A stretch of DNA of 64,000 nt from Teredinibacter haidensis (GTDB taxonomy: Bacteria > Pseudomonadota > Gammaproteobacteria > Pseudomonadales > Cellvibrionaceae): assembly GCF_014211975.1 (NCBI RefSeq), contig NZ_CP060084.1, positions 2,108,001 through 2,172,000 on the forward strand, in the 5' to 3' direction. Within the stretch, counting starts at the first letter, position 1, and each line of letters begins with the position of its first letter. A program made the position numbers and the translations under genes. The notes under the pieces are model-generated. The model was not told where the DNA came from, did no database searches, and was given only the letters and a program-made list of their open reading frames with translations. Of the stretch, positions 56,201 through 64,000 are shown piece after piece.

Positions 56201-59200
56201 CGTTATGCGGTTGTTTTATCTTCTCAAGTTCGCTGATGATAAAAGGCGTTAGATCAGCCATTGTCGGCAAACTGTAGATTTTAGTCACAGGAATATCGAT
56301 CTGATACAGCTGGTTAATTTTCTTCACCCAGGTGACACAGGTAATAGAATCTAACCCTAGATCGATGAACTTGGAATCATGATCAATCTTTGCTTCATCC
56401 AAGAATAATTCAGCCGCAAGAAGCTTTGTTAACGCGGCTGCAATTGAGTCTGGATCAATTGATTCTTCAACGGTATTTTGTTGCGCGGACGATGAATTGT
56501 CTTGTTTTACCTCGAGGTGCATCGCGTGCGCGCTGTTTTGAAGCGCTTTATGAACTTCAGGTTCTATATTCTGGGCTGGAGCTATGTGGTTATCTGATAC
56601 ATGATGAGTTGTAGCTGTATTGTGCAACAGGATTTCGATATAGGGAGCCAGCTCGTAGATAGTGGGAAGGCTGTAGATTTTTGTGACTGGAATGTCAATG
56701 CCGTACTCCTGATTAATCTTCTTAACCCAGATAACGCCAGTTATAGAATCGAGTCCCAAATCCAAAAACTGCGATTCTTCTTCTATCTTTTCCTCTTCAA
56801 GGAATAGTTCTGTTGCCAATAGCTTCTTCAGTGTGGATATCACCGAACTCAAAGTAGTTTCTGTTGGTAATTCATTTGAACTCTCTATTTCGTTGATAGA
56901 CATAGAATTCTCTTCTGCATTTTCATGAAAGCTTTGTGTTATTTGAGATAAAGCGCCGGGGTTGTTAACAAATGTTTTTCCGTGCATGGCGAGCTCAAGC
57001 CGATAAATTTCTTCCAGTCGGCCGGTAAGAACTCGGTTGAACTGTTGTTTGAGGGCCAGCAGTGTAGTGCGTGGAAGCTTCTCAATTTCTTTGGCCAGAT
57101 CCAGTGCAAATTCCAGTACCTCGTGGCGACGAAGCACGGGTAGTTTGATTCCGCGATGGCTAATGTCGTTACCCTTATACTCATTTGCGGTCATTAAGAC
57201 TTCTCTGGCGAAGTCCATTCCGATCTGATGTGGAAAAAGCAGTGTCGAACCGGCTCCAGGCGTAAACCCGTAACTCATAAAGCGTGTGGAATAGATGCTT
57301 TCTTTACTGAGAAATGTGAAGTCTGAGAACATTCCAAGCGTCCAGCCTGCGCCAATGCCATGGCCTTGCATGGCCGATATAACTGGAAGACTGCAGCGTA
57401 TCGGCAGTTCGTATATCGGAGCATCAGAGTATTTTAAACGCCCTTCCTGGATCGCAATCAATCCCTCTTTCGTGCCTCCTGAAGCGAAGTATGAATCGTA
57501 TCCAGTGAGGACAACGACCTTGTAGTCCTTACTTTTTTCGATATGTTGGAAAGCTTCGTTGATACCTGCAATGAATGCTTCAGAGAACATATTTCTCGCT
57601 TGGCGATCAACCATCTTAATGACTACGATGCCTCTGGAATATACGGTGGCTTCGACGACTTTGGACTCGAGTGGAATACGCGAGGGTTCTGTCCAAATTT
57701 GATCGAGTTCGTCAGTCAGTTGCAATGACTCTGGTATGTGACCCCTGTTTTCTTCTACATGCGCTTGAAAAATATCTGAGTCTGCTGTAATGGAAATGAG
57801 CGACTGCTTTCTCGACGTTAGCGTTAACAATGCTTTCGGTGATTGTACCGCCCATTTTTTTGCTAACGCTAAAGCCGTCGGGAATACATTTTCAGAATCG
57901 GTTGAGATTAATGCTCTTTGCTGCTGACTTAGATCACTCCCTGTAAATTCAGACTCTGTAAAGAGAATTCGCTTAGCCAGGCGGTGACCAAATTCCCGCG
58001 TAAACAGTGCGACGGTATCATTTATAGGAATCGCACTGTCTGTAACGCTATTAGCACTGTATACGCCGTCGGTACAATAAATGGAGGTGTCACCACATAA
58101 GCTGATAAGCCAGGGCAGTCCTCTTGCATTCGCTTCTAATGCGCATATGACAGGTATTGTGGAGTTTAGGAAAAGTCTCTCCAAACGCGGAAGAATATTT
58201 TGGTATGAGCGTTCGTTGATTGGCAGGAAATTTTCGTCTGAGCTGCTAAATACGATCACCTTGTGGTGATTCGACGCACTCACGTCGAAAAATAGTTGCT
58301 CCAACGCAGACACTAGATCTTCAATTTGCTGAGGCTCGCAAGGTAAAGCCTTAACAAGAAGAATCTTATCCTCATAAGTCTCCACGCCAATGAGATTTGA
58401 GGAGCACGAGATTTGAGCATTATTTCGAGTAGAGAAGTTTTGTGGCTGCTCTGGAGAGTTATATGTTTCGAAAAAGTGTTGATTCTTAACGTTGAGGTCG
58501 TCAAGGAGCTGAAGACTGTCTCTAATGAGGTGTAGTTTAAGTTCGCGCAGAGAAACCAGTGGCATGCCCGCTAAATGATGTGCCAGTTCGTTCACGATGG
58601 CCTCATGTTGGTCTTTGCTGACAAATTGACAGCCCACGCCTTTCTCTTTCAGAGCTCTGGCGGTTGGAAGGCCGATACCATAGAGCAGATCTTTGGTGAT
58701 GACCTCTCCAAATCTTTGTGTAAAAAATGCATACTCAGCATCTGTCGCAAATAAATCTTCCCGCACATCAGAAAAACCATAGTTTCCTTCCATATTGAAG
58801 ACAATAAAATCGCAAAGGCAAGCAACAAAGAAACCTGCTCCAGTGGCATCGCCTTTCATGGAAGCTATTACGGGATAAGGTAGCTCTGCGAGTTTCTTAT
58901 GTAGTCCTTGTGCAACAAGTTCATCTTGTTCTGCTCTTCCTCCAGTCAAAAATGTTTTCTCGATCCCTGAGATGATCAATACTTTCACTTCGCTTTGTTG
59001 TCCGATCTCTTCCAGCGTAATCAGCATCTCTGACACGAAATGGCTGTTAAGTCGATTGTCAGCGTTTTCGCTGGATATGTTTAAAACATATATACCCTCT
59101 CCTTTATCAGTCCAGCTGGCGCTTGAGGAGCCTGACAGTAATTGTTTTTTTACCGCGGAGCGAGAAGCTAACTTGATTAGACTAACATTGGACGTTTTAC

Positions 59201-62200
59201 GAAGGTTATGTGACGACTTCGATATAGCAGCGTTAACCGATGTCGACTTGGTCAAACTGATACCGTCTGGTTTTGCGCTTATGACACTATTGAGATCGAT
59301 TAACTGGTGGGCTTGATTAAGCCCAGGCGTAACTTCTATGTCTCGAGTTTGGTCGATTGTAACAACGGTGCTTTTATCCGCGTTGGAGATTTTTTGGGTA
59401 TCAGTATTCTGCTTAGTGAACGTCTTTTCTGCTTGCACTACAGCTTTCGATACAATCGAAGTATTTTGCCTCTTGATGATATCCCCTACCCAGTAACGCT
59501 CTTTCGCAAAAGGATAGGTTGGCAGATTAATGCGTCGTGGTTTCTCATCGCTATAAAGCTTCTCCCAGTCCAAGTTTATGCCTTTCACCCAAAGATCCAG
59601 AACATTCTCCAGATTTCCATCAGTAAGCCATGTATCTACCTGACTTTGCCAATCGTCATTGGATTTAAACTCCAACAGTGCTTTCTTGCTGTTTTTAACT
59701 TGTCCGGTGAATAACTTCTCGTCGTTGTTTGTTCCCTCAATATAGCTGCACAAATAAGCTTCGAGCTCTTGCATATCCTGAACAATGAACGCCACGCGTT
59801 CTTCCATGCCTTCTCTGCCTACCTGCAGCGTGTAAGCGATGGACTCAAGTGAGAAAGACTCGGACTTAACAGTCGTTTTCAGATCCACAGCGCGTTGTAT
59901 TAATTGATCTTTGGTTCTAGCAGACAGTGGGATAGCAATCGGTTTTTTTGATTTTGGCCCATTATCATTTCTATCGTCAGTCATAGAATAATTTTCCAAG
60001 ATGAGATGAGCGTTGGCACCGCCCGCGCCAAATGATGAGATTCCCGCGAGAAGTGGTTGTGTGACATTTTCAAGCTTTGGTGCTTCCCAGTCAGTTAATT
60101 CTTGATTCACTATGAACGGGGTTTTCTCAAATGTAATGTTGGGGTTCAATACATCGGAGTGCAGGCTTGGTGCGATTTTTCGATGTTTCATCTGCAGAAT
60201 GATTTTTGTAAGACCAGCGATTCCGGCGGCAGCTTCGAGATGCCCAATGTTAGATTTTACAGATCCGATTTTGCAGAACTCGATATCTTGCGTATCGTGT
60301 TCGAATGCCTGCGACAAACCTGTGATTTCGATTGGATCGCCTAGCGCTGTGCCAGTACCGTGGGCTTCGATATAGCTGATGTTCCTCGCGTTGATACCCG
60401 CTTTATCTAATGTGGTACGAATTAATTCCGCTTGTGCTTTGGGGTTGGGAACTGTATAGCCGTTTGTCTTTCCTCCATGATTAATGTGAGTTGCGCGTAT
60501 CACAGCATGAATCGTGTCTTTGTCTTTTATCGCATCATCGAGCGACTTTAAAAGAACAGCGCCAGCGCCCTCTCCAGGCACAAAGCCATTTCCGTCGGCG
60601 CCGAAACTCTTACACTTTCCATCCTGTGAGAGCATCTTTTGTGCACACAAACCTACGTAACTTGATGGGTGCAGATAGAGGTTCACCCCACCAGCCAAGG
60701 CCAGGGTACAATCGCCGCGGCGAATATATTCACAAGCTTCATGAATTGCGGTTAATGATGAGGAGCACATAGTGTCGACTGGCATACTCGGCCCCTGAAC
60801 ATTCAGGAAATACGAAAGACGATTGGCTACGGAACTGAATGATGTTAGCGGGAGAAGGCGTTTGTCATTATTCCATACCTCGGGTCCGTAAAGATTAAAT
60901 CCCGTTTTTGTGATGCCGGCGAAAACACCAAGTTTTTGCTGATACTTTTCTTTGATTAATGAACGTGTATATCCAGCGTCTTCCAACGTGTTCCACGCAA
61001 CTTGTAGAAACAGCCTCTCTTGAGGATCGGTGTTTATCGCCTCTCGTGGTGATATATTGAAAAATAGCGAATCGAACTCGGCAAAGGTGTCGACAAAGCC
61101 GCCCCACTTGCTGTAGCTCTTGCCTTGCTTTATTGCTTCATCCGGGTCTGAATTAAAAAAACCGTTTAATGACCAGCGATCTCCAGGTACTTCCGTAATT
61201 GAGTTTTTGCCCTGCTGTAGATTCTCCCAATATTGCTCTAACGTGCTTGCGTCAGGATAGATCCCGCTCAAGCCAATAATAGCGATGGAATCTGACTTCT
61301 GAATTTCGTGTAAACGTCGTGATCGCGTCACCTTTTCGGGTTGTTGTACCGTTAATGATGACAGTTTTGGCCAAGATACATTAGCGGTTGAGTCACTTAC
61401 TGAAGGCACCGTCGGGGTCCCAGTTTGGCTGTTGGCTTTTTCGATTAAGTCTCTATTAATTTCAGTCCAAACTAAACATTCCCGGGGGTATTGCTTCACG
61501 AAATAGCGCGTCAAGAGATCCAGCGACTCGTATTCAAAAAACAAGGTCTTGGATATGTCGCCAAAAATGGTCGTCAATTGTTGATTGAGTTTGGTAATCA
61601 TAACGGAATCAATACCGTAAGTTTCTAGTACCTCACTTTCATCAATTTTCTCAACAGGTAGTTTGGTAATTTCACCAAACAGCCCCTTGATCTTGCTCAG
61701 CGTTTCTTTGTGGAGCATTAAGAAATCAATATCTTCCAGGTTAATATTGGTCGATTGTGTTTTATGGGGCTCCTGTTGTGGGACTTCTGATGTATTCTCA
61801 GAGCCGCTGAAAAGCGTGTTTCTAATCTTTCGTGTTTCACCCTCCATTACGAGAAGTTGCGAAGACGAGGAACTCAAGGCTTGGTGGAAAGCAGCAATAC
61901 CCACTTCGGTGCGCATGGCAACCAGGCCGGTGGTTTCTTTCATTAAGGTTTCGCTGGCGCTATCGATATGCATTCCACCCTCTTTCCAGAGGGGCCAGTT
62001 AATGGACACGGTATGCCCCCGGCGCAGTTGCGAGCTAGTAAGTTCGTTACGGTAGTGAGCAAACTGATCCATAAAGCCGTTTGCTGCTGCGTAGTCCGCT
62101 TGTCCGACATTTCCTATTGCGCTGCTACCCGAGGAAAACAGAACGAAGAAATCCAGCGAAAGATCTTTTGTGGCCGCATCCAGGTTTAATGTCCCCGCCA

Positions 62201-64000
62201 CTTTGGCGGACAGTACCCGTTTAAATTCATCAGCAGGTTTATTGAGAATGAAATTATCGGAAATAATACCGGCACTGTGAATTATGCCATCCAGAGACTT
62301 ATGGCTGTGTTTGATAGATTCAATTAACTCCGTCACTTGATGGGAATTCGAAACGTCAACGGCTCGGTAGTCAATACGTCCGCCGGCAGCTTCAAGTTTT
62401 TTAATCAAATCTTGCTTATCTTGGTTTAGTTCGGATCTACCTGTGAGAATCAAGGTTGCATGGTTGGTTTTAAGCAGGATCTCTTCTGCGAATAAATACC
62501 CGAGCCCACCAAGGCCGCCCGTAATGAGATAAACACCATTTTCTTTGAAATGATCTGCAGGATTTTTACTATTGAATTCAACATCATCCCAATCCAACAC
62601 TAACCTGGATTCACCTGAATACTGAATAACCGCGTCGTTAGGCCGTTGCAGGTTTTGTGTGAGTTTAAACGCGAGGCTGTCAACAGAATCATTCGCATTC
62701 ACAAGTACAATTTGACCCATGAATTTGGGATTCTCCAAGTTGGCGCTCTTGAGAAGCCCTGATAACCCTGTAAATACTGAGTTTTCAAGTGTAGCAGGCA
62801 GCGCGAGCTGGACAATCGACCTTCCCTCTGGTTTGGCTTGCAGAATACCCTTGATGAGTTCAAAACACTTTACAGCGTAATCTGTATAGCGTGATGTGAG
62901 TGTTAGATCGGTCGCGCTGAGGATGGAACATCGGCTTGCACCGGTGCTTTTTGCTAGTTGCTCAGACGAGATATTTTCCAATTCAAGTAATACAATGTTA
63001 TGTTCTGCATAAGTGTATTGGTTTTGGTAATTCGATGGTATTGGCATTGCATGCCATGCAGGGTTCATCAACAGCGTATCCAATACCTGATGGTATCCTG
63101 TTTCCCGCGTGTTTTCATGTTCGATTTCTTGATCGTTTGCTTCTCGTTTTTGTGTTGTGCCACTGTTGCCACTCAAGGTTAAAAACGAGAGGTTTCTCAA
63201 ACTAATACAGATGTTCCCACTCTCGTCAAAAAGGTCTATATCGACAGAGCTCGGACTATCTGTAGATTGTTGCGGATCAACGTAACGGACCCAGGCGTGC
63301 ATATGGGTTTTAATCGAAGCCAGTATTTTGAGGGATTCCAGGCTCGAAGGTTGGAATGCAAGATGCTCTTTATCTTTTTCAGAATATGAATTCAGCTTTA
63401 AGCTTAGGCAAGCTTGAAAAGCCGCTACCAATAAACCGGTGTAGAGATCTTCGGCATTTGATGGAAGCACGATATCTGCAAGAATTTGATTGTCGCCCGA
63501 GAGAATGCGCTCAATACTTTGGAAGGAAGAACCATATTGTGCTCCCATTTTCTCAAAGGTTTGATAACAAATTTCAGCGCTCAGATGTCCTTGAGTCAAA
63601 CGAGATGTCAGGTTCTCTATCTCGATTCTGGCAGATTCTTTTGGTTTAAATTCAGAAGTCCCTTGGAAATGAATCAAATTCCCTGAGTCGATTTCGGAAC
63701 CACTGTAAATCTCGTAGTGTATTTGCTCTGAATTGTTATCAAATAAACGGATGTGCACTTCTTTGGCTGTGCCAGTGACGACCAGTGGCTCACCCCAGAC
63801 CATATCCTTAAGGGTGACGGATAAGCGTGTGTCTGACATTGTAGCTGCCCTGCTAATAGCAGCGCGTGCGATTTCAAGATACCCTAAGCCAGGAAGTACT
63901 TTTTCGCCGTTTACCCTATGATCCGTCAGGAATGCTTCACTCCCCGTGAACTTTGAGCTGAAACGCTGTTCCAACAAATTGGAGGTGTTTTCATGTAATA
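50286..64000 (-). CDS. trans-AT PKS-NRPS, 5' end outside window: DH0-KR-ACP, KS-ECH3-ACP3, KS-ACP, Cy-Cy
   Basis: The open frame continues past the right edge (it begins inside a DH, LHENTSNLLEQRF). At least 4570 residues are visible. Residues counted from the codon at 63977: DH 1-265, KR 296-713, ACP 746-833; KS 896-1330; three crotonase-type ECH domains 1616-1826, 1860-2063 and 2105-2343; three ACPs 2376-2446, 2508-2586 and 2671-2743; KS 2865-3290; ACP 3486-3576; two heterocyclisation domains 3635-4060 and 4103-4526. There is no AT. The stop overlaps the start of the next megasynthase, whose A domain completes the Cy-Cy/A module across the protein boundary. Confidence 0.92.
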   Translation of the reverse strand, partial: LHENTSNLLEQRFSSKFTGSEAFLTDHRVNGEKVLPGLGYLEIARAAISRAATMSDTRLSVTLKDMVWGEPLVVTGTAKEVHIRLFDNNSEQIHYEIYSGSEIDSGNLIHFQGTSEFKPKESARIEIENLTSRLTQGHLSAEICYQTFEKMGAQYGSSFQSIERILSGDNQILADIVLPSNAEDLYTGLLVAAFQACLSLKLNSYSEKDKEHLAFQPSSLESLKILASIKTHMHAWVRYVDPQQSTDSPSSVDIDLFDESGNICISLRNLSFLTLSGNSGTTQKREANDQEIEHENTRETGYHQVLDTLLMNPAWHAMPIPSNYQNQYTYAEHNIVLLELENISSEQLAKSTGASRCSILSATDLTLTSRYTDYAVKCFELIKGILQAKPEGRSIVQLALPATLENSVFTGLSGLLKSANLENPKFMGQIVLVNANDSVDSLAFKLTQNLQRPNDAVIQYSGESRLVLDWDDVEFNSKNPADHFKENGVYLITGGLGGLGYLFAEEILLKTNHATLILTGRSELNQDKQDLIKKLEAAGGRIDYRAVDVSNSHQVTELIESIKHSHKSLDGIIHSAGIISDNFILNKPADEFKRVLSAKVAGTLNLDAATKDLSLDFFVLFSSGSSAIGNVGQADYAAANGFMDQFAHYRNELTSSQLRRGHTVSINWPLWKEGGMHIDSASETLMKETTGLVAMRTEVGIAAFHQALSSSSSQLLVMEGETRKIRNTLFSGSENTSEVPQQEPHKTQSTNINLEDIDFLMLHKETLSKIKGLFGEITKLPVEKIDESEVLETYGIDSVMITKLNQQLTTIFGDISKTLFFEYESLDLLTRYFVKQYPRECLVWTEINRDLIEKANSQTGTPTVPSVSDSTANVSWPKLSSLTVQQPEKVTRSRRLHEIQKSDSIAIIGLSGIYPDASTLEQYWENLQQGKNSITEVPGDRWSLNGFFNSDPDEAIKQGKSYSKWGGFVDTFAEFDSLFFNISPREAINTDPQERLFLQVAWNTLEDAGYTRSLIKEKYQQKLGVFAGITKTGFNLYGPEVWNNDKRLLPLTSFSSVANRLSYFLNVQGPSMPVDTMCSSSLTAIHEACEYIRRGDCTLALAGGVNLYLHPSSYVGLCAQKMLSQDGKCKSFGADGNGFVPGEGAGAVLLKSLDDAIKDKDTIHAVIRATHINHGGKTNGYTVPNPKAQAELIRTTLDKAGINARNISYIEAHGTGTALGDPIEITGLSQAFEHDTQDIEFCKIGSVKSNIGHLEAAAGIAGLTKIILQMKHRKIAPSLHSDVLNPNITFEKTPFIVNQELTDWEAPKLENVTQPLLAGISSFGAGGANAHLILENYSMTDDRNDNGPKSKKPIAIPLSARTKDQLIQRAVDLKTTVKSESFSLESIAYTLQVGREGMEERVAFIVQDMQELEAYLCSYIEGTNNDEKLFTGQVKNSKKALLEFKSNDDWQSQVDTWLTDGNLENVLDLWVKGINLDWEKLYSDEKPRRINLPTYPFAKERYWVGDIIKRQNTSIVSKAVVQAEKTFTKQNTDTQKISNADKSTVVTIDQTRDIEVTPGLNQAHQLIDLNSVISAKPDGISLTKSTSVNAAISKSSHNLRKTSNVSLIKLASRSAVKKQLLSGSSSASWTDKGEGIYVLNISSENADNRLNSHFVSEMLITLEEIGQQSEVKVLIISGIEKTFLTGGRAEQDELVAQGLHKKLAELPYPVIASMKGDATGAGFFVACLCDFIVFNMEGNYGFSDVREDLFATDAEYAFFTQRFGEVITKDLLYGIGLPTARALKEKGVGCQFVSKDQHEAIVNELAHHLAGMPLVSLRELKLHLIRDSLQLLDDLNVKNQHFFETYNSPEQPQNFSTRNNAQISCSSNLIGVETYEDKILLVKALPCEPQQIEDLVSALEQLFFDVSASNHHKVIVFSSSDENFLPINERSYQNILPRLERLFLNSTIPVICALEANARGLPWLISLCGDTSIYCTDGVYSANSVTDSAIPINDTVALFTREFGHRLAKRILFTESEFTGSDLSQQQRALISTDSENVFPTALALAKKWAVQSPKALLTLTSRKQSLISITADSDIFQAHVEENRGHIPESLQLTDELDQIWTEPSRIPLESKVVEATVYSRGIVVIKMVDRQARNMFSEAFIAGINEAFQHIEKSKDYKVVVLTGYDSYFASGGTKEGLIAIQEGRLKYSDAPIYELPIRCSLPVISAMQGHGIGAGWTLGMFSDFTFLSKESIYSTRFMSYGFTPGAGSTLLFPHQIGMDFAREVLMTANEYKGNDISHRGIKLPVLRRHEVLEFALDLAKEIEKLPRTTLLALKQQFNRVLTGRLEEIYRLELAMHGKTFVNNPGALSQITQSFHENAEENSMSINEIESSNELPTETTLSSVISTLKKLLATELFLEEEKIEEESQFLDLGLDSITGVIWVKKINQEYGIDIPVTKIYSLPTIYELAPYIEILLHNTATTHHVSDNHIAPAQNIEPEVHKALQNSAHAMHLEVKQDNSSSAQQNTVEESIDPDSIAAALTKLLAAELFLDEAKIDHDSKFIDLGLDSITCVTWVKKINQLYQIDIPVTKIYSLPTMADLTPFIISELEKIKQPHNVSTTPVNNTAAVKEEPVLQVQVKEQKTKPRIALDNSALTGDALGHLNRNQDTRHENSRVQINEVGQKTESDNNFLQQTDLSAVMSTLKQLLADELFLDAGKIDDDAQFLDLGLDSITGVTWVKKINRAFGINIPVTKIYSLPTLEELTPYVAGETSYQTGAGGLDDGSVNTLSNRKDRNTQGTKTTAAESPAAENTAPQFSAPQGNPHAIELSHQMSVTPKILVEINPQAVTAQSEQNANLSRETIAHSTPVQQKIYRESTTENDSGKSAEPIQKTAIAIIGMAGKFPKSKNLEDYWENIKSGQNCVTEVPAQRWNINDYYSTESKKPGKTDCKWMGALEEYDLFDPSFFNISAQEANAMDPQQRLFLEACWHCIEDAGYNPMTLSWRKCGVFVGCGPGDYSRLIENSGLTAEGLMGGTTAVLAARISYFLNLQGPCLSIDTACSSSLVAIASACDSLVTGNSDLALAGGVCVMSGPSLHIMTSHAGMLSKSGRCFTFDQRADGFVPGEGVGVVYLKPLHKAKQDGDSIYGVIQGWGVNQDGKTNGLTAPNPKAQTRLQTEIYQNHGINPSHIQLIEAHGTGTKMGDAIEIEGLKDSFKQYTQAQNFCALGSIKSNIGHLLHASGISGVIKLLLALKHETLPPSINFDALNEHIELDESPFYINTRPQKWETPSTGFRQAAVSSFGLNGTNAHIVISEKSAEEDGIPRANTPVNEPAVIPLSARSEIQLTTSTENLLQYLSHNPEITLSDLAFTLQTGRHAMQYRMAIIASTSQELVTLLQKFKCRESDSRIVSGKQGDKQSLISSTRDGLDYIESLVVNKKHSSIADLWVKGNHINWNDMNDSTFVKRLSGVPGYPFARERYWITENQKTSSTKGDLTRTDSKASSSYDAPLNSAAWLSNDSDALDKTRYLIQHLIATQLHIDPLKVDTHSSYYEMGLTSHDLLKITHAIKAKVTKNFSATTFYEYSTPADLVTYLVAQYSQILEKLDLEDLQGSQIDRGEDQYISASHTTESTITESEVKGAAPSQLYVESPSIISNPLERHEPFPLNDIQESFFIGRKLGVDKVGCHIYFEIEMDNLDIPRLNTAWNKLSEHHEMLRAVFLSIGKQKILKDVPRYDFNVIDLKGNEAMQPYSLTKTREAMSHKVYEPTQWPLYEICVSACFDKTIIHFSIDELIVDALSIQLILQQWQSLYLDSTWTIPSTDISFRDYISAVRDFEGSEHFNNDLEYWVNKLDGVLQGPSLPINTGHNTVLSNEQYLRSTLIGSIEKAKWQTLKRTLEKLNVSPTIFLLSVFTQVLHASCEQEQLSIILTFFNRLLDPELEKIVAPFASTNIFVSKVSKSSSFRESIQSVQKDLFEDLDHNNVSGIRALRELKKRRKIANISSIPVVFTSLLGHDIYDSVSFMDNVTFSITQTPQIYFDHQIFEQDGSLKFRWDIAKEYYEPGAIETLFAEYSRVLNFIMSRLDLWESAEWYNTLRNQLTGNIKPNNNTREAFELDVKQALNKDLKLHHFPHSGTSFPLTDQQQAYAFGRSKFGSNVSSQFYTYFEVENLDVKRLENAWQKVMQVHEVLSTIIRQDGTQIMLDKIPTYKLKVNDLTGRKHDVQEALNNITSSMVTRLCPIGEWPYFDLQVSKIDERTFRIHFSIDLIITDGPSIVVLVNDMFEFYKNPNMENEKPQLTFADYIMSLQQYKKTDGYKNSFEYWKNKFIDIPSGPELPMITQTSTHKTQRFEGVIPQWKVIKDIAKDLSISPGIILLTVYADVLAQWSSSESFSIVIPSWDRLPLHPDIDRVAGDFTSMSWLVIERETNTFIERARSYHDRVQEDLSHSAVSGLGALRRVATKNRRNKILSFPIVFTNLSSSPGFQAPDGFKQGESLSQTSQVHMDNMSTETNASLYLHWDVANSLFPEGMMQKMFDGYQRVLQLLSENQHSWYQHNFNDLINAQPEQYTGTSHSTHSANMIGESEIENV
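50400..53075 (-). other. two tandem heterocyclisation (Cy) domains
   Basis: Cy1 has FSIDELIVDALS and Cy2 HFSIDLIITDGPS, both D-x4-D-x2-S, in place of the HHxxxDG of normal condensation domains. Both have PVVFTSLL or PIVFTNL, and QTPQIYFDHQ or QTSQVHMDN, the later Cy motifs. Tandem Cy domains occur in a few systems (for example VibF), where one condenses and one cyclises. Confidence 0.9.
53250..55385 (-). other. KS-ACP module without reducing domains
   Basis: An intact KS (DTACSSSLVA, EAHGTGTKMGDA, KSNIGHLLHAS) is followed by a linker and an ACP with YEMGLTSHDLL. There is no KR or DH, so a beta-keto group is expected unless trans enzymes act. Confidence 0.85.
55750..56850 (-). other. three tandem beta-branching ACPs
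   Basis: Each carries LGLDSIT followed by W at Ser+6 (DSITGVIWVKK, DSITCVTWVKK, DSITGVTWVKK). That Trp is the known flag for ACPs recognised by HMG-synthase cassettes. The three are nearly identical (IPVTKIYSLPT in all), consistent with recent duplication and increased flux. Confidence 0.9.
56950..61290 (-). other. KS followed by three tandem ECH (crotonase) domains
   Basis: The KS triad is intact (DTMCSSSL, EAHGTGT, KSNIGH). After the linker, ECH-a has GDATGAGF and GFSDVREDLF. ECH-b is degenerate at the oxyanion hole (EANARGLPWL). ECH-c has MQGHGIGAGWTLG and YGFTPGAGSTLLFP, the hallmark of the PksI-type decarboxylating ECH2 of beta-branching. In-line ECHs normally number one or two. Confidence 0.85.
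61480..64000 (-). other. DH(dead)-KR-ACP end of a module whose KS is outside the window
   Basis: The DH has H-x3-G-x4-P (DHRVNGEKVLPG), but the HPxxxD element is LYTGLLVAAFQ, so the Asp is gone and dehydration is unlikely. The KR is complete (GGLGGLG; SSGSSAIGNVGQADYAAAN) with ISD at the LDD position, predicting a D-alcohol. The ACP has YGIDSVMI. Expected outcome: a hydroxyl group. Confidence 0.8.

Noticed and set aside
55750..56850. CRISPR-like periodic repeats
   Set aside because: The periodic similarity here and at 47510-48650 is protein-coding ACP/PCP duplication, not short direct repeats with spacers. No CRISPR array was seen.
63975..63977. TTG as the start of the upstream megasynthase
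   Set aside because: The frame is open to the window edge and the residues before it continue the DH domain, so the gene is simply cut.
29993..64000. In-line AT domains in the PKS modules
   Set aside because: Regions after each KS are the trans-AT linker (PLSAR..., YPFAKERYW) and lack the GHSxG of AT domains.

Overview
The window looks like a chromosomal segment of a gammaproteobacterium. The best evidence is the conserved minus-strand block thrS-infC-rpmI-rplT-pheS-pheT-ihfA-merR followed by tRNA-Pro, an arrangement typical of Pseudomonas-like and marine gammaproteobacteria. A secreted-polysaccharide locus (RmlB, Wzi-like, Wza-like) and a giant trans-AT polyketide locus would fit a marine surface-associated or symbiotic species. 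The genus cannot be fixed from sequence alone.

Layout. (1) 1-1.9 kb: a row of small minus-strand genes separated by attC-like palindromes (YdeI-like fragment, two-helix membrane protein, a frameshifted gene, a GNAT acetyltransferase, an ORF-less unit). I read this as an integron cassette array with no integrase in view. (2) 2.2-10.2 kb: tRNA-Pro and the housekeeping translation block. (3) 10.3-15.4 kb: rmlB divergent from a Wzi-like and a Wza-like exopolysaccharide gene. (4) 15.6-15.9 kb: tRNA-Val and tRNA-Asn. (5) 16-24 kb: accessory DNA beginning after tRNA-Asn. It holds an ART-like protein, two L,D-transpeptidases, a membrane-anchored partner that overlaps the second one, a frameshifted HEPN-like gene, a group II intron maturase fragment, a second YdeI gene, decayed IS3 and IS5 copies, and an intact IS1595-type element with inverted repeats and an 8-bp target duplication. 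(6) 24-64 kb: a biosynthetic gene cluster.

The cluster has a discrete ACP, a three-gene export set (MMPL/RND transporter, LolA-like lipoprotein-sorting protein, DUF1302-like outer-membrane protein), and two translationally coupled megasynthases. The upstream one (50286 to past the window end) reads DH(dead)-KR-ACP / KS-ECH-ECH-ECH-ACP-ACP-ACP / KS-ACP / Cy-Cy. The downstream one (29993-50293) reads A(Ser)-PCP-PCP-PCP-PCP-Ox-Ox / KS0-ACP / KS-DH-KR-ACP / KS-DH(dead)-KR-ACP / KS0-DH-ACP / KS. No AT domain is present, so acyl units must come from a trans AT encoded elsewhere. Three in-line crotonase domains and three Trp-flagged ACPs indicate beta-branching. The split Cy-Cy//A(Ser)-PCP4-Ox2 unit is the most unusual part. 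It suggests that serine is cyclised and oxidised to oxazole, possibly twice from one A domain to give a bis-oxazole, followed by chain extension with alkenes. The line ends on a bare KS followed by a terminator, so more PKS genes (trans-AT, HMG-synthase cassette, final module and TE) should lie beyond 64 kb or elsewhere.
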